Source of the DNA: Owenia fusiformis
Lineage: Eukaryota > Annelida > Polychaeta > Sabellida > Oweniidae
Length of the DNA stretch: 64,000 nucleotides
Assembly (NCBI GenBank): GCA_903813345.2
Contig: CAIIXF020000007.1
Location: 2,673,730-2,737,729 of the forward strand
Direction: 5' to 3'
Shown one piece after another: positions 13,201-28,200 of the stretch (positions within the stretch are counted from its first letter, which is position 1; each line of letters starts with the position of its first letter). The notes beneath the pieces are model-generated. The model worked only from the letters and a program-made list of their open reading frames with translations. It ran no database searches and had not been told where the DNA came from. A program made the position numbers and the translations under genes.

Positions 13201-16200
13201 GTTTTACTGATGACATTAACTTGGACGCGTCCACTATTGAATAAAGTAGTTTGTACACGTGCCAACGTCCTCAATTTCCCTATTCCCCCTAATGAATAGT
13301 GGGGAGGTCGGGTGGGACTTTGGTAATTGAGAGGTGGGTATGTTTATAAACAGGAAAATCAATTAAAAAAGGATTTTCCCAGTATTATTACACATCCCAC
13401 CTCTCAATTATATGCCTGAATGTAGCCGAAAAGGAGGTGGGTGAATTCAGTTAAACCAGAGGGACCCACAAACCAACAAGTAGAACATTCTAAATAATTT
13501 ACATTATAAAATCATAAGAATGTTTAATGATGATGACTCACCACAAGGCTGTTGAAGATGCTATATGTTGTATAGTGAGCCTGCAACCATCATAGGGCCT
13601 AATTTCCGCAGTTCTCCCTCGATCACTGATGTATCTCGTAGGTAGAAGCTGGTGAATGTGTTGTGATTTGCCCATGAGCAGGCTTTGAGAACTGCAGTAA
13701 CTGACAGATTTGCTTGAACAGCAAGGCTTGCAGATAAGGCCCTGGTTTCGTGGGTTTTAATAGAGTTGATTTGGTAATCTGTTTCTTGTGAATTTTTGTA
13801 AGTACACAAGATCAGATTTTTCACCCAAGAAGATATAGTGTTTACGTGTATATCTCCAGTATATCCGGCTTTGTATGGTATAAACAGTCTATTTCGGTTG
13901 CCCCTTGTTGAGACTGTGGCTTGAAGGTAGTAACGTAGAGCTCTGAGGGGGCAAAGTGTCCTGTCTGGAGAGTCTCTATTCACCAGTGTGGTGAGAGCTT
14001 TAATGAGGATTGGTTGAAAGCGAGATTCTCCTTCTGCAGCTGATAGTGACTTTGGTAGAAATCCTATGAAGGGATACATAGTTACTTGGTCCCTGGATTC
14101 TGACCATTTTAAACGTCTGAAGTCGAGTGCATGTATATCACTTCTTCTCTTTCCTGAAGCCATGAGTAAAAGAAAGAGTGTTTTCCATGATGTGAATTTA
14201 AGTTCCGCTGTGGCCATAGGTTCGAAGGGTGCTTTGGATAAAGCATTAAGAACAAATACAAGATTCCATTTAGGTACCATGTTCCTTGGTGTCAGGTTTT
14301 CCAGTTTAAAAGATCTGATAAGATCGCCTATGAGGGAATTATCAGTCAAGTCGATATCAGATGATTTTTCAGTACTGTATTAATGGCAGTTCTGTATCCT
14401 TCAATGGTAGGAATTGAAAGTTTCTTAGTCTGGTGAAGATATAGTAGAAACTCTGCCACTAGAGGAATATCTGCTTGGCATGGATCTGAATTCCGTTCAT
14501 AACACCAAACAGTGAAGGTGTTCCACCTGGAATCATAGAGTTTATTTGTGGATTTCCTCCTTGATGATTCTGAGATTCGAAGAGACACTTCTGTAGAAAA
14601 GCCTTGTTTTTTGAGGGTGTCGTTGACAATCTGCAGGCGTGAAGGGCAAATATTTCCGGAGTCTGGTGAAACATGCTTGTCTTTGGCATTTTTAGTAGTT
14701 TTTGAGACACTGGAAGCGTTCTTGGGTAGTCCGTTAGAAGTTCCAGAATTTGCGTGAACCAAGGTTGATTTGGCCATTTTGGAGCTATCATTATGGCTTC
14801 GCAATTGTGTGTTCTCATTTTTGTTAGAACTTTGTCGATCATGCTTGTTGGTGGGAATATGTAGAAGTTGAGATTGTCCCACGGGATTGACATTGCGTCT
14901 GTTCCCCAGCTGTTTTGGTCTGGTACTGGGGATACATATAGTGGTAGTTTGTTGTTGTGACATGTCGCCATCAAATCTAACTGAGGAGTCTCCCATATTT
15001 GCCACAGTCGTTTCACTATTTGTGGGAGTAGAGACCATTCTGTGTTCACTATCCTGTCCCGAGATAGTGCGTCTGCCCGTCGGTTTAGGGATCCTGCTAT
15101 ATGTTGAGCTCTTATGTTTATTTGGTGGTTTTTGCACCAGATTAGGATTTCCTGGCTTAGGGTCAGAAGACTTTTCGATTTTGTCCCGCCTTGTTTGTTT
15201 ATGTAGCTTAGGGCTGTTGTGTTGTCCAGGCAAACTAGAATGTTTGCTTGAGGTGCCAGTAGATGATTCAGTTTGTGTAGAACTTTCAATACTGCCGCTA
15301 GTTCTAGCCAGTTGATGTGGTTTCTCATTTCTGATGGGGACCAGAATCCATTGATTTCCACAGAGTCCATGTGTGCACCCCACATAGTCTCCGATGCATC
15401 CGTGAAGATTGTGTGATCTGGGACAAACATCCCCAGAGGTTGACCCATGAGTAGATTCTGCTCGTCCATCCACCATTTCAGTGTGTTTATTACTTCTTGG
15501 TTGATGTAGATTGGTGTCTCTAGTGATTTTGTAGGAGACATCTGGCTGGCTAGGCACTGTTGAATTGGTCTCATGTATAGTCTGCCCCAGGGTATATTTT
15601 TCTCTGCTGAGGCTAGTAGGCCTAGTAGTTTCATCCACTGCCTTGTTGGTTGAGAAAGGGTATTGGTGAATAATTGTGCGATATCTAAGATTTTCTGGAT
15701 CCTGTCTTGCGGAGGATATGTTAGGCCTAGTATTAGGTTGTATTGGGTGCCTATGTACTTGAAAATCTGTGTTGGGATCAGTTCGGATTTTTCTCTGTTG
15801 ATCACAAAACCGAGTTTTTCCGTCACTGATAGTACTGTTTGTGTCCATATTTGGCACTGTTGTGCAGATGGGGCTCGTATTAGCCAATCGTCGAGATATT
15901 GGTGTGTTAATATCCCTTGGAAGTGTAGGAAGGCACCGATTGCTAATGTCACTCTTGTGAAAACATAAGGGCTGGTTGACATTCCGAATGGAAGTGTTTT
16001 GAATTGGTACACTTTGTTGTTGATCACGAAGCGAAGAAACTTCCTGAATGGTTTGGCTATCGGTATATGGTAGTAAGCATCCCGATAATCGATGGATGTG
16101 GCCCATTCGCCCTTTTGTAGAGAGTTTGATATTTTGGCTGAAGTTTCCATTTTGAACTTTGGGCATATTATGTGTTTGTTGAGGAGAGACAGGTCTATTA

Positions 16201-19200
16201 TGGGTCTGTAATCTCCGTTTGGCTTTTGGCGTAAGAATATGATGCTGTAGTGGCCCGGTGTGTTGTAGTCTGTTTCCTCCACAGCTTGTTTTTGAATTAG
16301 GAGATCTACTATGTTTTGAAGCAGTAGAGCTTTTGTTTTTGATGCCGATTCGAAGTTGTTGAAGTTTTTTGTCAAAGGTGGATTGTTCACTAGTTGTGGC
16401 ATGTAGCCATGTTTTATCACATTTAAAATCCATTGGTCCTTTGTGATGAGTTCCCAGTTTTTTAAGTGTAGTTGAATCCTGCCTCCCACTGGTCCCAGCT
16501 GGGACATAGGTGAGAATGGGGGGAGGCGGGGCTGGGACATTGATGTTATTGAAGTGTCATTTACGCTTCTTAAAGCCTGATTTGTTGTTATTGTTGTTGG
16601 ATTTTGTAGAAGTAGAACGGTCAGAGAAGTTTCCTCTGTTGTTGTTTCTGTTGTTGTTTCTGTTGTTGTTGTTGTTGTTGTTGAAGTTGTTCCTGTTAAA
16701 GTTGGAATGTTGATTACTACTTCTGTTGGAGTTGTTATTACTGGATTTATCATAATTCTGTTTTCGATTTTTCCAGTTTGAAGCTAAATCTTGTAGCGCT
16801 TTTGAGGTTTTAGATTTATCCGACCCTTCACAGATATTTTTTAAATCCTCTTCAGGAAATAAAAATTTGGTGTCGATGGGGAGATTCCTAAGGGCTTCAG
16901 CGTCTGACTTCCTGAACTTGGAGCTTACCCTGTCCCTTTGAGTCAGTATGACGTTTGTGACATTTGAAATGGTGTCCCTTGTAGCTTTATTTACCATAGT
17001 TGAAGCTGTTGTAATAAGATTGACGAGATCCTCATTTTCAGGGAAATTCTCTGCAATGATTTTCCCTGTTGTCCCTAGAATCCATTCAGTGTGAGACAGA
17101 TGACGAAGAGGAGCTCTCGCTGATTCTTCCAACAGTTTGTGATGTTTGGCTGGAAGCTGGTAAGAAGTTGAAGCCAAATCTGATAGTTTCATGGAATGTG
17201 GAACAAGTTCCTTAGTTGTCCCATTCAAAATGGATTTTTTATAGAAGTGTTCATCTTCTTTGAGGGACGTGAACGATCGTTTTGGTCTTAACAGGAAGTT
17301 AGTGTCATTCATGTTTTTCTTGTTGGCTAATTCCTGGTTAATGTTGGCGAAATTCTGTAGCACTGAAGGCCCGATCGGTAAGCCTTTTGTTGTGTCTGAA
17401 GAAGTAGATTTCTTACCCAAAGTTTGAAGTCCTAGCGGTCTATTTTCCGTTTGTGTTTCTGTGTTATAGTCTGTAGTTGTTTTAAAATGACTCGGAAAGG
17501 CATTTTTAATTAGTTTAACACAGTTCTTCCAACAAATTAAGTCATGATCGTTGTCGGAATTGGAAGAATCCGAGTCTTCCGGGTTATTGCTGTCACGGCG
17601 CATGTGCGCAGGAGAGGTCACGGGCGAGTCCACTTCGCTGTAGGGATGATCACTTCTTGCCCGTTTGGGGCTAGATGCCCGGTCCGGGGAAACATACTGT
17701 AGACTAGACGGCGAAACAGTTCGCTTTTTCGCTCTTTGTACCTCCCTTCTTTTAGCGGACCTGCTTCTGTTGGTTGTTTCACCTAGAAGTTCAACGTCAA
17801 GTTGTTTGTTTGCTACGAGCAATTCAAGAGTTGGAGTCAGTCCTTTGATAATATCTTGGACCATATCTGGCGATATACTTGAGGCTAGCCCTGGTTGTTG
17901 ATTTTGATAGGTCCGCAGTTCGGAGTGTTGTTGTTGTTGAGATTTTGAAAACCTCTTAGATGGTAAAGTGTTTGTTGCTCTGAATCCTATTGAATTCAGA
18001 CTATTAGACTGTATGAAGTCTCTCCCTGTTGTAGGGTGCTGATGTTGAAAGTTGGATGTGTCCTGCACCTCAGTCCCGGGTAGGGAGGTGAGCCCAGAAT
18101 CACGAGTATCCAAAGTAGGGTTGAAATTTGACTGGCAAGTCAAGTCCTTCCCTTGTGAGTTCATATCATGCCCCTCATTTCCTGGTGGAATGAGCCCACG
18201 ATTCATGAAGTCACTGTTGATGTTGTTGTCAATGTCTATGCCGCTGGTGATGGTGTGGGATGGCATGCTACCCGGAGTTGGATTTTCCTCGCCAGAGAAA
18301 ATGTTCCCTTGCAGCAAATTTGAACTATCCCTTTGAAGTTGACTTGAAAAGTCAGGAATTTGTCCATCTTCCAATTGTTCATTGACATTGTAGTTCATTG
18401 TTGAATTAAGGTTGATATCCTTTACAACTGACGACTTGTTGTTCTCCATATAAAATTTTTGTTTCAAACAAAAACGGCGTGTTGATTGCACTAATGTATG
18501 GGGAAATTGAGGACGTTGGCACGTGTACAAACTACTTTATTCAATAGTGGACGCGTCCAAGTTAATGTCATCAGTAAAACCAGAGGGGTGTTAGGACTCC
18601 ATACAGAGATTGCTAAAGGAATCTAAGGCATATAATTGAGAGGTGGGATGTGTAATAATACTATTTTGCTTTAAACAGTCTCAAAATTCACTCTAGAAAG
18701 CCATCTCTAGAAATTCTGTTTCTTGCCAAACTTGAAAAATGTAGATATGTTTCTTTGTTTACTTCCATTCTTAATTGTTTTGTTTGATAATGCTGTATCA
18801 CACAGACAGCTATTACAGTCAGTTATAAATTATTTTATCTATCATAATTAGATTGTTATAACAACCTTTTGTGCAATGAAGTATAAAAAGTATTGAAAAA
18901 GTATCAAAAAAGAATGAAATCCTGAGCTAAGGACCTTGTAAGTAAGAAAACCAGTCCACCCACTTTGAGTTTATGGCAGATAACACAATTGGGACCAAGA
19001 AAAAATGTTCACATTGAGAGGTGTTCGGAATGCTTCATTGTATTTATAATGATGCTTTGAAACATAGATTCCCTTTAGTAAAGGTACATATCATATGCAG
19101 CAACAATACATTATTCTATCACATAATTTACACAATTTATCAATTTAATGTGATATCTATCATTTGTGGCATTTCTAAATTAACCTCTCTTACCCTGACT

Positions 19201-22200
19201 GACAGATATTTCTGTTATACATAAAATCCTTTGGGACCTAGAGCACCTTGCCTTAGAAAAAACAGATATATGTCACAGATCTTTTTACTGAAATTGATTT
19301 TGACAATTTTGATCCATATTAAGGATTAAACATATTAAATGCATAAATTCAAGATACGGCTTGATAAAATGAGGGTATTCTGCAGATTTATTCAAATTAG
19401 CAGTCATATCAACTCCTATTGTCTTTTGGCGATTAGTGATGATATTTATGAGAAATTAAACTCTGTGAAAAGCTGGAGGACATTTTTAACTATGGGCTTA
19501 TTAGCAACTTCTAATTTCAAGTCAGACCTTTGGTTTATATATATATTTTCTAGAAAATATGAAATCATTTTTTTACAATAAACTTTATTATTCATTTTAC
19601 ATAATGGCCTGAATGAATAAAAAATATATTGCAGATTAAGTTTTTCTTCAATTGAAATTAAGCAAAAACATTAAAAATGTTGAGTATTGATGAGTAAGAG
19701 GTATTATCTGATTAATGAATCCTAGTAATATATTTAAACTTGCCTAATCTTATTAGTGTCAATTATCATTGCATTAAACCAAAGTGAACAGATTTAAATG
19801 TGATAATTTGACAAGTTTTACTGCACAATCAATTTTATGTGACACTTGTGTGTATCACATGACTTATTTGACCAATGAGAGGAAGGATCATGACACGGTA
19901 CAACTGATATGTATAAGAATAGACAGTTGTGTTTTAATTGATAATGCTAATAAATCATGCAACCATAAGTTTCTGTCAGATATTAGTGGAAGTATTTGAA
20001 TCAATAAATCTGATCCAAATAGTTTGGTTGGCATAACAACAAAACAAAATGCCAACTTGTCCAATAATGGATAACTCCTCTGGTTGATGACATCATAAAA
20101 ATAATTTTTATGTACATGTTTTACATCATACACGTTTCAATCATTCTTGAGATTCAATGATGCTTATATTTAAGGAATAAATAATGATAGGCCATTCAAT
20201 ATGGTGAAATTCAGCACGAGTTGGACAGAATGTTGTACAAAGCACGAACCGAAGGTGAGTGCATTTGTACTAACATTCTGTCCAACGAGTGCTGAATTTC
20301 ACCATATTGAATGGCCTATCATTATTTATTCCGATTCAAACATAAAAATTAGTAAAAGCCGTGTCTGTGGAACGGGCATGAAGGAAGAATACGCATGCTG
20401 TCAAGATTCTGAAGTCGGCCGGAAAAATTTTAGAATTTGTTTGGGCTGTTCTATTTTACTCCCCGTTTTAGATTTTATACGAAATAAAAAAAATATAAAC
20501 TACAAACTTGAAGTCAGCCATAGTTAAATAGTTACAGTAGTTACGGAGGGAGTAAAAAAGAACAGCTATCCCCGGACAGAGCCCCAGATGTGCAGCTGAG
20601 ATGTGACGTCACTCAAAACAATGCAAATTGCAGATTGAATAGAGCATGGTCGTGCATCTATGGAGAATTAGAGAACGTTCTATATTGGCTATGCTGCATT
20701 CTGATTGGTTGAGAAATTCGAATAGAGCACGGTCATGTTTGAATCGTTCATGCATCACGACCACTAAATCCGAAGAGAAATCATAGCAGTTATTTATGAG
20801 ATGGGAATGTCAAAAGACACTCAAAGATTTTCATTGAAGCATTAACAATGATAAAAAAGCACCAACTAATAGAAGTTGAAATGTAAGAGCTGCAGGCATT
20901 GCAAATTGATGGTATACCCTCGGGAAAAGGCTAATCAATCACATTCTGAACTTTGATGGTTAAACTCATCCATCAATACATTCATCTAATTCAGCTGATT
21001 ACTTTAATTTTGGTGATTTTCGTCTCCTGCAAAAATAATTATTTTCCAGTCAAAGATAATCATTTGAATGTTTACAAAGTTGGTAACAAGCCTGATACCA
21101 TGTGATGAATTCTGACCAATCATAACGTACAAAATCATGATATAAATGACAATGCAATTGTGGAATATGACCTACTTTGTTTGGAATAATTCATTAATCC
21201 ACAAATAGATTGGTATTTAGGATTGAATCTGTCTATAAGGATTTATCACTTGAAAGTAGACTAAACTGACACCCAGGCAAATGGTCATGCTTTTTGAATG
21301 CTTTTTGAATAAACAATAGTCTCGTACCCCTCAGGAAATTTTGTAGCGAACTTCGAAATTACCTTGGTCACTAATAAATTCTTAGCAATAAACATATCTG
21401 CAAAAGCAGAGTGCAATTCATGCTCTATCTACATTTTTATCTTACTGAATAATTTTTTTATAGATAGAACTATGTCTTTTGAGACAATAAATTGGTGGAT
21501 TGTGACTAAGAAGAGATTGCTCAGTAGATACAATCAGTTATTCCCTTGATCAGAAATGTCATTATCTCTGTCAACATGGTGAAATGAAAAAGCAAAATGA
21601 GGTCTTGTATTAAGCTGGATTAAGCAGGTTCCTGGCCTGTTAGTCTGCTATCAATCAAGTTATACCATTTAACCCAATCAATTACTTTTTGTAAGATCTT
21701 GAATTATTCTAATTTTCATGATCATACTGCTCTATTTGTATATTGCCTGAAACTAGAAAACAGCAACTCCACGGAGTAGCAAATCCCAATGAACAAAACA
21801 TATTTCGATCATTTAAGTGGCCATCTTGAAAATTTCTTCTTGAACAGAGCATATCAGCATATAAACTTTGAACCAAATCCTTCAACCGATATTTGAGCTA
21901 TTGCTTGGACACAGACAAACGAACCAATGGACAAACAGAAGGCTTTCCCATATCTCACTCGAACTTTGTTAATTGGGATAATTATAGATCAAGGTGATTT
22001 GGGTCTGTACAAGGAAAACTGTAAAAGGCAATTCATTAAGGACTCTTAATATTCTGATGCCTGCTTTATGTTTAAGTCTTCAGTCATATATGTCCTTTCT
22101 TGCAGTCTATTTGATAAGACCACATTATGATACAAAGTATTACATCAATGCTTTGTCTATACTAGGTATTTCCTTGTTTTTAAATCTACCTTCACTTTAC

Positions 22201-25200
22201 ATTGATCTGTTCCATATTTTGATGTAGCAAAATGTGTATGGTATGGTGAACTTACCATTTCTGTTCTAAATGCCAGCTCTCTTTCCAATGAAGACAAGTG
22301 AGAAAAGTGCCGATCACTCTCAAACATGAAGGAGATATGGTTCCTGCAAGACAAATAACAAAAGATAACTGTTACAATCACCTATAAGATTTTCTCAACT
22401 GAGCCCAAAATTCTGCATACTAAGCTACTATAGACACTCATATGAATAATTAACAAACAAAAAAATATTCTTATTTTCATGTTTTTTAAATTCTTCACAA
22501 GATGCAGATTTCCAGATTTTCAACTATTTGTTAATATTGTACATGTATATATTCCATCCATGTTGGGCAGATCACTATAATAATGAATTTTACTTCTATA
22601 TTTCTCCCAATAATGGCATTTCTTCAAAGACACTAATTAAAATCAAGACAAACATCAATAAAGAAAACAAAGTTTTTGTTTATTTGGTAAAAGTAATAAA
22701 TATGAACTCCCAAAGGTAATTTCTGAAGTTACATAGAATCTTGATATTAGTTGATAATATATTTATCTGTTCAATGGCATATAGCCCTACTGAGACCCCA
22801 AAAATACGATAATGCATGACCTCATTTGTGGCATCATGTTAGCTTCCATCCATACGGGGAAATTGCAATATTATTTATATTCTCGACTGTCCCTGTTTAT
22901 TGCAAGTTCAGAATGCACATTGGGACTAGGGGTTAATAGACTACAATGTTAGAGCATTGTTCAACAAAATGTATCCTGGTGACTACATGGCTCATACAAA
23001 TTGCTACAAGAAAAATGAGGAAGCTCATTTATATAAGCGGATATCAGCTAAATAAGTTTTCTTTCTATTAGAGGTAATTTCCCTCAATTCTAATACTTTA
23101 ATACCAAAGCACTTTTAATACTCTTTGCCATACGAAGAAGAAGCCTGTGTTCACAGAAAGCAGAAAAATCACTGATGTAAATATATTTTTTACCCGAAGT
23201 TCAAAGGCTTGCAGAAACAATCTACCTGTTAACAAAGGATGAGTATCAATATGGTGAACTTTTTGAACATACGTTTCTCTTAAACCAGTCATCAAAATTT
23301 TTTATTCATTCTCAAGAATTGGTAAAAAGGAACAAAAAACAATTGCACTAAAACAAAAATGTTAACAAAAACAGTTACATAAAATATATCTAAATACTTT
23401 TCGCATTAAATTGTTGTCAATCAGTCAAAATCACATAAAGGACAGTGTTTTTTACAGAATGCTTTCAATAATTGGTTTAAGAGAAAAACATTGAATTCAG
23501 TTCACAATATCGATACCATACCTGTGAAGATTTTTGAGATGCAAAGTCAAACTATTGCAAGGGGATGATAATTCTATTTCAATTTAGGTCGATTTTATAG
23601 AACATCTTATGCATTAACATTCCCCTCTAAAAGATTGGAAACCAAATATTTCCTTTTTGTCCAAGTATTAGAGCTTGTTAACAGCGAGGTTAAGCTAAAA
23701 ATTTTTAAGAGAACTTGGATATAAACATGAAGAGTTATGGCCCTCTAGGTATTAGTTCTCCCCTTCCTAGGACTTGCCTATTATAATTGAGGAATTAAAT
23801 TCAAATTCAAATATAAACTGAGGTTCAGACAGACTATATAATAGGGACTTCTGTTTTTCAAACTTATATAGGGGAGTGTACCAGCAACAATGCTCAACAT
23901 CAAAACATCAACACCCATTTGTCACTCTTGGTATGAATTGCTGAAATGTGATTGCAAAAGCGTCTCAATGGACCAGAAATGTTATCAGTGATGGTTCTAC
24001 TTTACGAGTTCCATGTATTAGTGTTCCCCAGAGGTCACTGTAACAATGTTATGGCCATGTTTTCACCACTACTAATTAAGTTACAATTTCATTGTGTATG
24101 GCGAATACGAGACAAAGCTTTTAGATGAAACAGTGTCACTTGTATTTTTTCTATGTTTATTTCTCTATTTTAATATTCTGCACATAAAAATTGTTTTCTC
24201 AGAATGCTTCAAAATACATGTATACATATTAGAACATCAAAATGACATCCCCAGCATAACAGCAATATCTAAAATTTGAATCATTCATTATCATATTGTG
24301 ATGTGAGCAACCAGGTACTATGTTTTTGATATTTAAATTGCCATCTTACAACTTTATTATTTCTACATATTGCTGTTTCCAGGTCTATAGTAGGTCTATA
24401 TGTACAGTATATACAGTCTATTTATGTTCAGCTAGTAGGCCTGTATGTTCAGTACTTAAAGTGTTACAGAGACAATATAGAAAGTATAAAACAAATCATC
24501 TGATAAATCAGCAATATGTTTATTGATTGAAATCCTAGTTCATGTCCATGCTATCTGTATCCGATACAACAATGAAACAATAAAGTTATGTTTGCTTTTA
24601 TGATGCTACAGTATCTCATTACTAAAACATTTTATTCAATCGATTTTTTTGCATTATCACACTGACTGAAGTATATCTCTATATATGCAGGTAAGCAAAA
24701 GATTTTCCTGTAAGAAGCTCATCTGTGAAGTTAAACAAGCTTTGAAGTTAATATTTCACCAGCTCATTTATCAGCATTTGGATTGAAAATACAGCTCTTA
24801 TACATCCAAACTGTCAGTATAAAACCATCAATAAGCATTGCATAGTATTACAAAATTAAATCAAGATGATGAAAAGTCATGTGTTAAGAGTATATACATT
24901 AAAATGACAAGACCCTCATCCCACAACCTTTTTTACTGATACAAAACATTGCTTGACAATTTTTTGCCTCATTGACAAAAAATGCCCCATTGATTGAAAA
25001 CAATTGCTCACTGCACCCTCTTAAACCAGAAACACTATCTACAGGCTATGGCAGTGCTCTTTAAAGAAGCCAAATCAAACTAAGTACCTTATTAGAAAAG
25101 GCAGTTCATATTTGGAGTCATATCTACCAATTCATTTGCTATCAGATATACAGAAAATATATGTGACAATCAGAAGTCTGACAGTTGTAACAAAAATGTG

Positions 25201-28200
25201 ACATTTCAATTTTTAGAGCATGCCATTAAACTTTACTTGACCGAGGGTGCAACTGAACAGAACATAATGGTAGAGGGTTATGGAATTCACTATCTCCCAT
25301 ATGGTCTATAGAAAACATACAGAATGACAGACACGCCCCTTTCATTTGACCATACAATTTAGTATACAAAATCCTTTGGAAAGAATAGAAATTCTAATCC
25401 AAAAATCACTCTAGGTAAAATATCTGAACTTTCACTGTTACGTAAAAATTATGATCTGGCAAAGACTTCTTAAAATATATTGAACAGTATGTATTAAGCC
25501 TAATTATAATGTAGCAATTAATGGTCTGTAAGAGAAACAAATGAAACAATGATAATTTAATTTGACCTGCTGCTATATTTTTATTCCCATGTGACTAATA
25601 AACATATATGCTTCAAAAATGATAGCTGTAAATTATAGCTTCCATTGGCGATATTTTCCGTAGAAATGCTCGGCGAGCAGATAGAATCTTTTCATTACTC
25701 TCAAAGGTCTATTCCAATATAGGAATTGATGGCCTAGGTCTCTTCCTTGAGGTAAAATGTCAAGACAGTTTATGAAATATCAATTATAATACAAAGAGAA
25801 CTACAAAAAAGCCACCCATACCAAAAAATGACATGCTAAGTTGAAAAAATAAATATTAATGAGCAAAAGAGAAGAAAACAAAAATGTCCAAAATCTTATA
25901 AAAATACTGAAAGGGGATTGTAAATCTTCAACTAGGTAAATGGATTACTTGCGTTTCAGTATATTTTGCTTTTTCTTGTACAAACATACTCAACATCCAA
26001 CATCATACATTGATGAATTCTTGAATTCATTTACAGTATGAAGCACTTCTTCATGAATTTACTGTCTGCAATTTGCATCAGGTTCACACTGAACTGCATT
26101 GAACAATCTGATCTATCTGACCCGTATAGTACTACAGAGGTTTAATTATTGATAAATTAGTGAAATTTCTATGCTTTCATGTGTATCCTTCCTATAAAAG
26201 ATGGTCCCTCTTGAACATGCTTCAGATGATTAAATCATGTCCTGAGCACCATATACAAGACACTGGGATACAATAACAGTAATTAGTGATACATTGATTA
26301 AACTAACTTAGTCCCACAGGATTAATTTCCAACAGAGTGCTGATTTCCGAAGATGTTAATTAAGTCAACAAAAGTATAGATTTTGTATTTGTAGCACTTA
26401 AGGGTGGTTTTTACACCATTTTACATTTAGCTGATGGTGTACTTAACACTGTAATGCTATATCAAACAGATTGGAGTTTTCTCAAAGCACTTACTGAAGC
26501 AAAGTGTTGAAAGATTGTTTTTACCTTCATCCAACTACAAATATCCTGGGATCTATCAAAACACCTTCCATATACATATACCTTTGCATATATATACCAT
26601 GTCGGCCATTTGACCAATATTTCATTCAATGATGTTGTCATATTCTATTCATGAAAAGATCAATCATTTGCATCTAGCATTTACATATATATCATACAAT
26701 ATCATGAATTACTCAAAATGATAAATTAGATATATCGCAAATACTTCAATACTGACAACTCAAGAAAATTTTAAAAACTGTAAACTCATAAATATTTAAA
26801 AACTGATCATGTTCCATCAAATGTTGCGGATCTACCCCTTAAACATGATTTTTACTCTGCTAGCTAGAATCGCAATCAATTTCTACTTGATCCTCTAACT
26901 CTCAAGTTTTCATTTAGCCCTATAGGACTTGCTAATACCTGTGTCTCAGCTAATACAAAGTTACATTTCAATAAATTAGAAAGCATTGGCTTAGAAAGAA
27001 TCTCCCCACAAAGTTAAAATCACTTTATCCGAGAGTAAAATAACTGTGTAAGTCTAATATATCTTTTAAAATCAGCGATATTTGTGCCTCATTTTTCAAG
27101 TACTTCTGAAGCATCTTGACACTTAACTTAACACCTGGGTGTCCATTTTCCCCGCTTACTCATTATATTTCCCTTACCACTTGCCACGTAAAACCGCAAA
27201 TTTATTTTATTCTTGGGAAAATAATCAATCAAGTAAGATTGATCAATCCCTAGGAAAACAAATCCAATCCCTTTGACAAGTTTCAAATCTTTGCTGACTT
27301 GGCCAGAGAATGTAATAAGATCTAAATGAAACTATTTGTGAAATGAAAGCGAATTGGAGTGGATGTATCAAACAAGAGAGAGAATATGCTACAAATCACC
27401 AGCCTTCACTGTAAAAAATTGCAAGGATATCAAGCACTTCACTGAATATAAACTCTACTTAGCAGCAAAATAAAACCTGTTTCACATTGAAATCTTCAGC
27501 CAGGGAGCTATCACTCTGGTAGAATGCCACAAGAATGCAGATATCACCCTGTAAAACAAACTAGCTTTTTACCTTTTAATAACATATGTCAGCCCTCTGA
27601 AAAGAAATACCAGTACATAGTTTTTCAAGAAAAATGAGAAGATGTGTCTGCTTGCTATCAATTTCTCAGTGTAATCACTTAACACTCAAAGGATAGATTT
27701 CTGGCATGGGTTGTTTCTCCTTAGAAATTAGGCTCTATTTAGACTGTTATGGAAAAAATCATGAGGTTACACCCCATTCAGACTGGCTTTGATATTGCAT
27801 TTACTTGAATAACATAGAATGGTTTATATACATGCCCATAGCCAGAGGGGGAGCTGGGGAAGCGGAAGCTCCCCCCCCTGGCCAGAAATTCTTTCAAAAT
27901 CATGCAGTTTTTCACCATTCTGAGTGATGATCATCGCATGATTTTTAGCCAAAATTGTGAAAAAGCTCCCCCCCTGGAAAAAAGCTCCCCCCCTGGTAAA
28001 AGATGGCTACAGGCAAGATATACACTGTGTTTCCAGTTTCACTTGAGAAACTGTTGCAAGAATTTTTATGGATAAGTATGAGATTTTTAAAATAACAGAG
28101 ATGTTCCACTAATCAAGCCTAGTGGAAAAATATTACTAAACATAAGATCACTTCTAAAGTGAAGATCTTATCCAGAGAGGAAACCTCCATCCAAAGTGAA

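Larger units (their letters stand above)
13092..18662 (-). mobile_element. DIRS-type tyrosine-recombinase retrotransposon, near intact
   Basis: Contains a gag-like ORF, an RT/RNase H ORF and a tyrosine recombinase ORF, all on the minus strand, and no integrase or protease. Termini are inverted, not direct: 13134-13280 and 18501-18647 read as identical reverse complements over 147 bp. An internal complementary region at 13325-13417 matches the outermost left end in its first half and the outermost right end in its second, which is diagnostic of DIRS rather than Ngaro. No target-site duplication is seen, as expected for recombinase integration. It sits in intron 3 of DPY19L in the same orientation as the host gene. 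Identical ITRs and long open frames suggest recent insertion. One break is described under the recombinase. Confidence 0.95.

Noticed and set aside
14887-15315. Plus-strand open frames inside the DIRS element
   Set aside because: Cys/Leu-rich antisense shadows of RT coding sequence.
14346-16433. 695-codon minus-strand open frame overlapping the RT
   Set aside because: Most of it is an alternative-frame read of the RT ORF with no protein-like motif; only its last about 100 codons are real (recombinase N-terminus).
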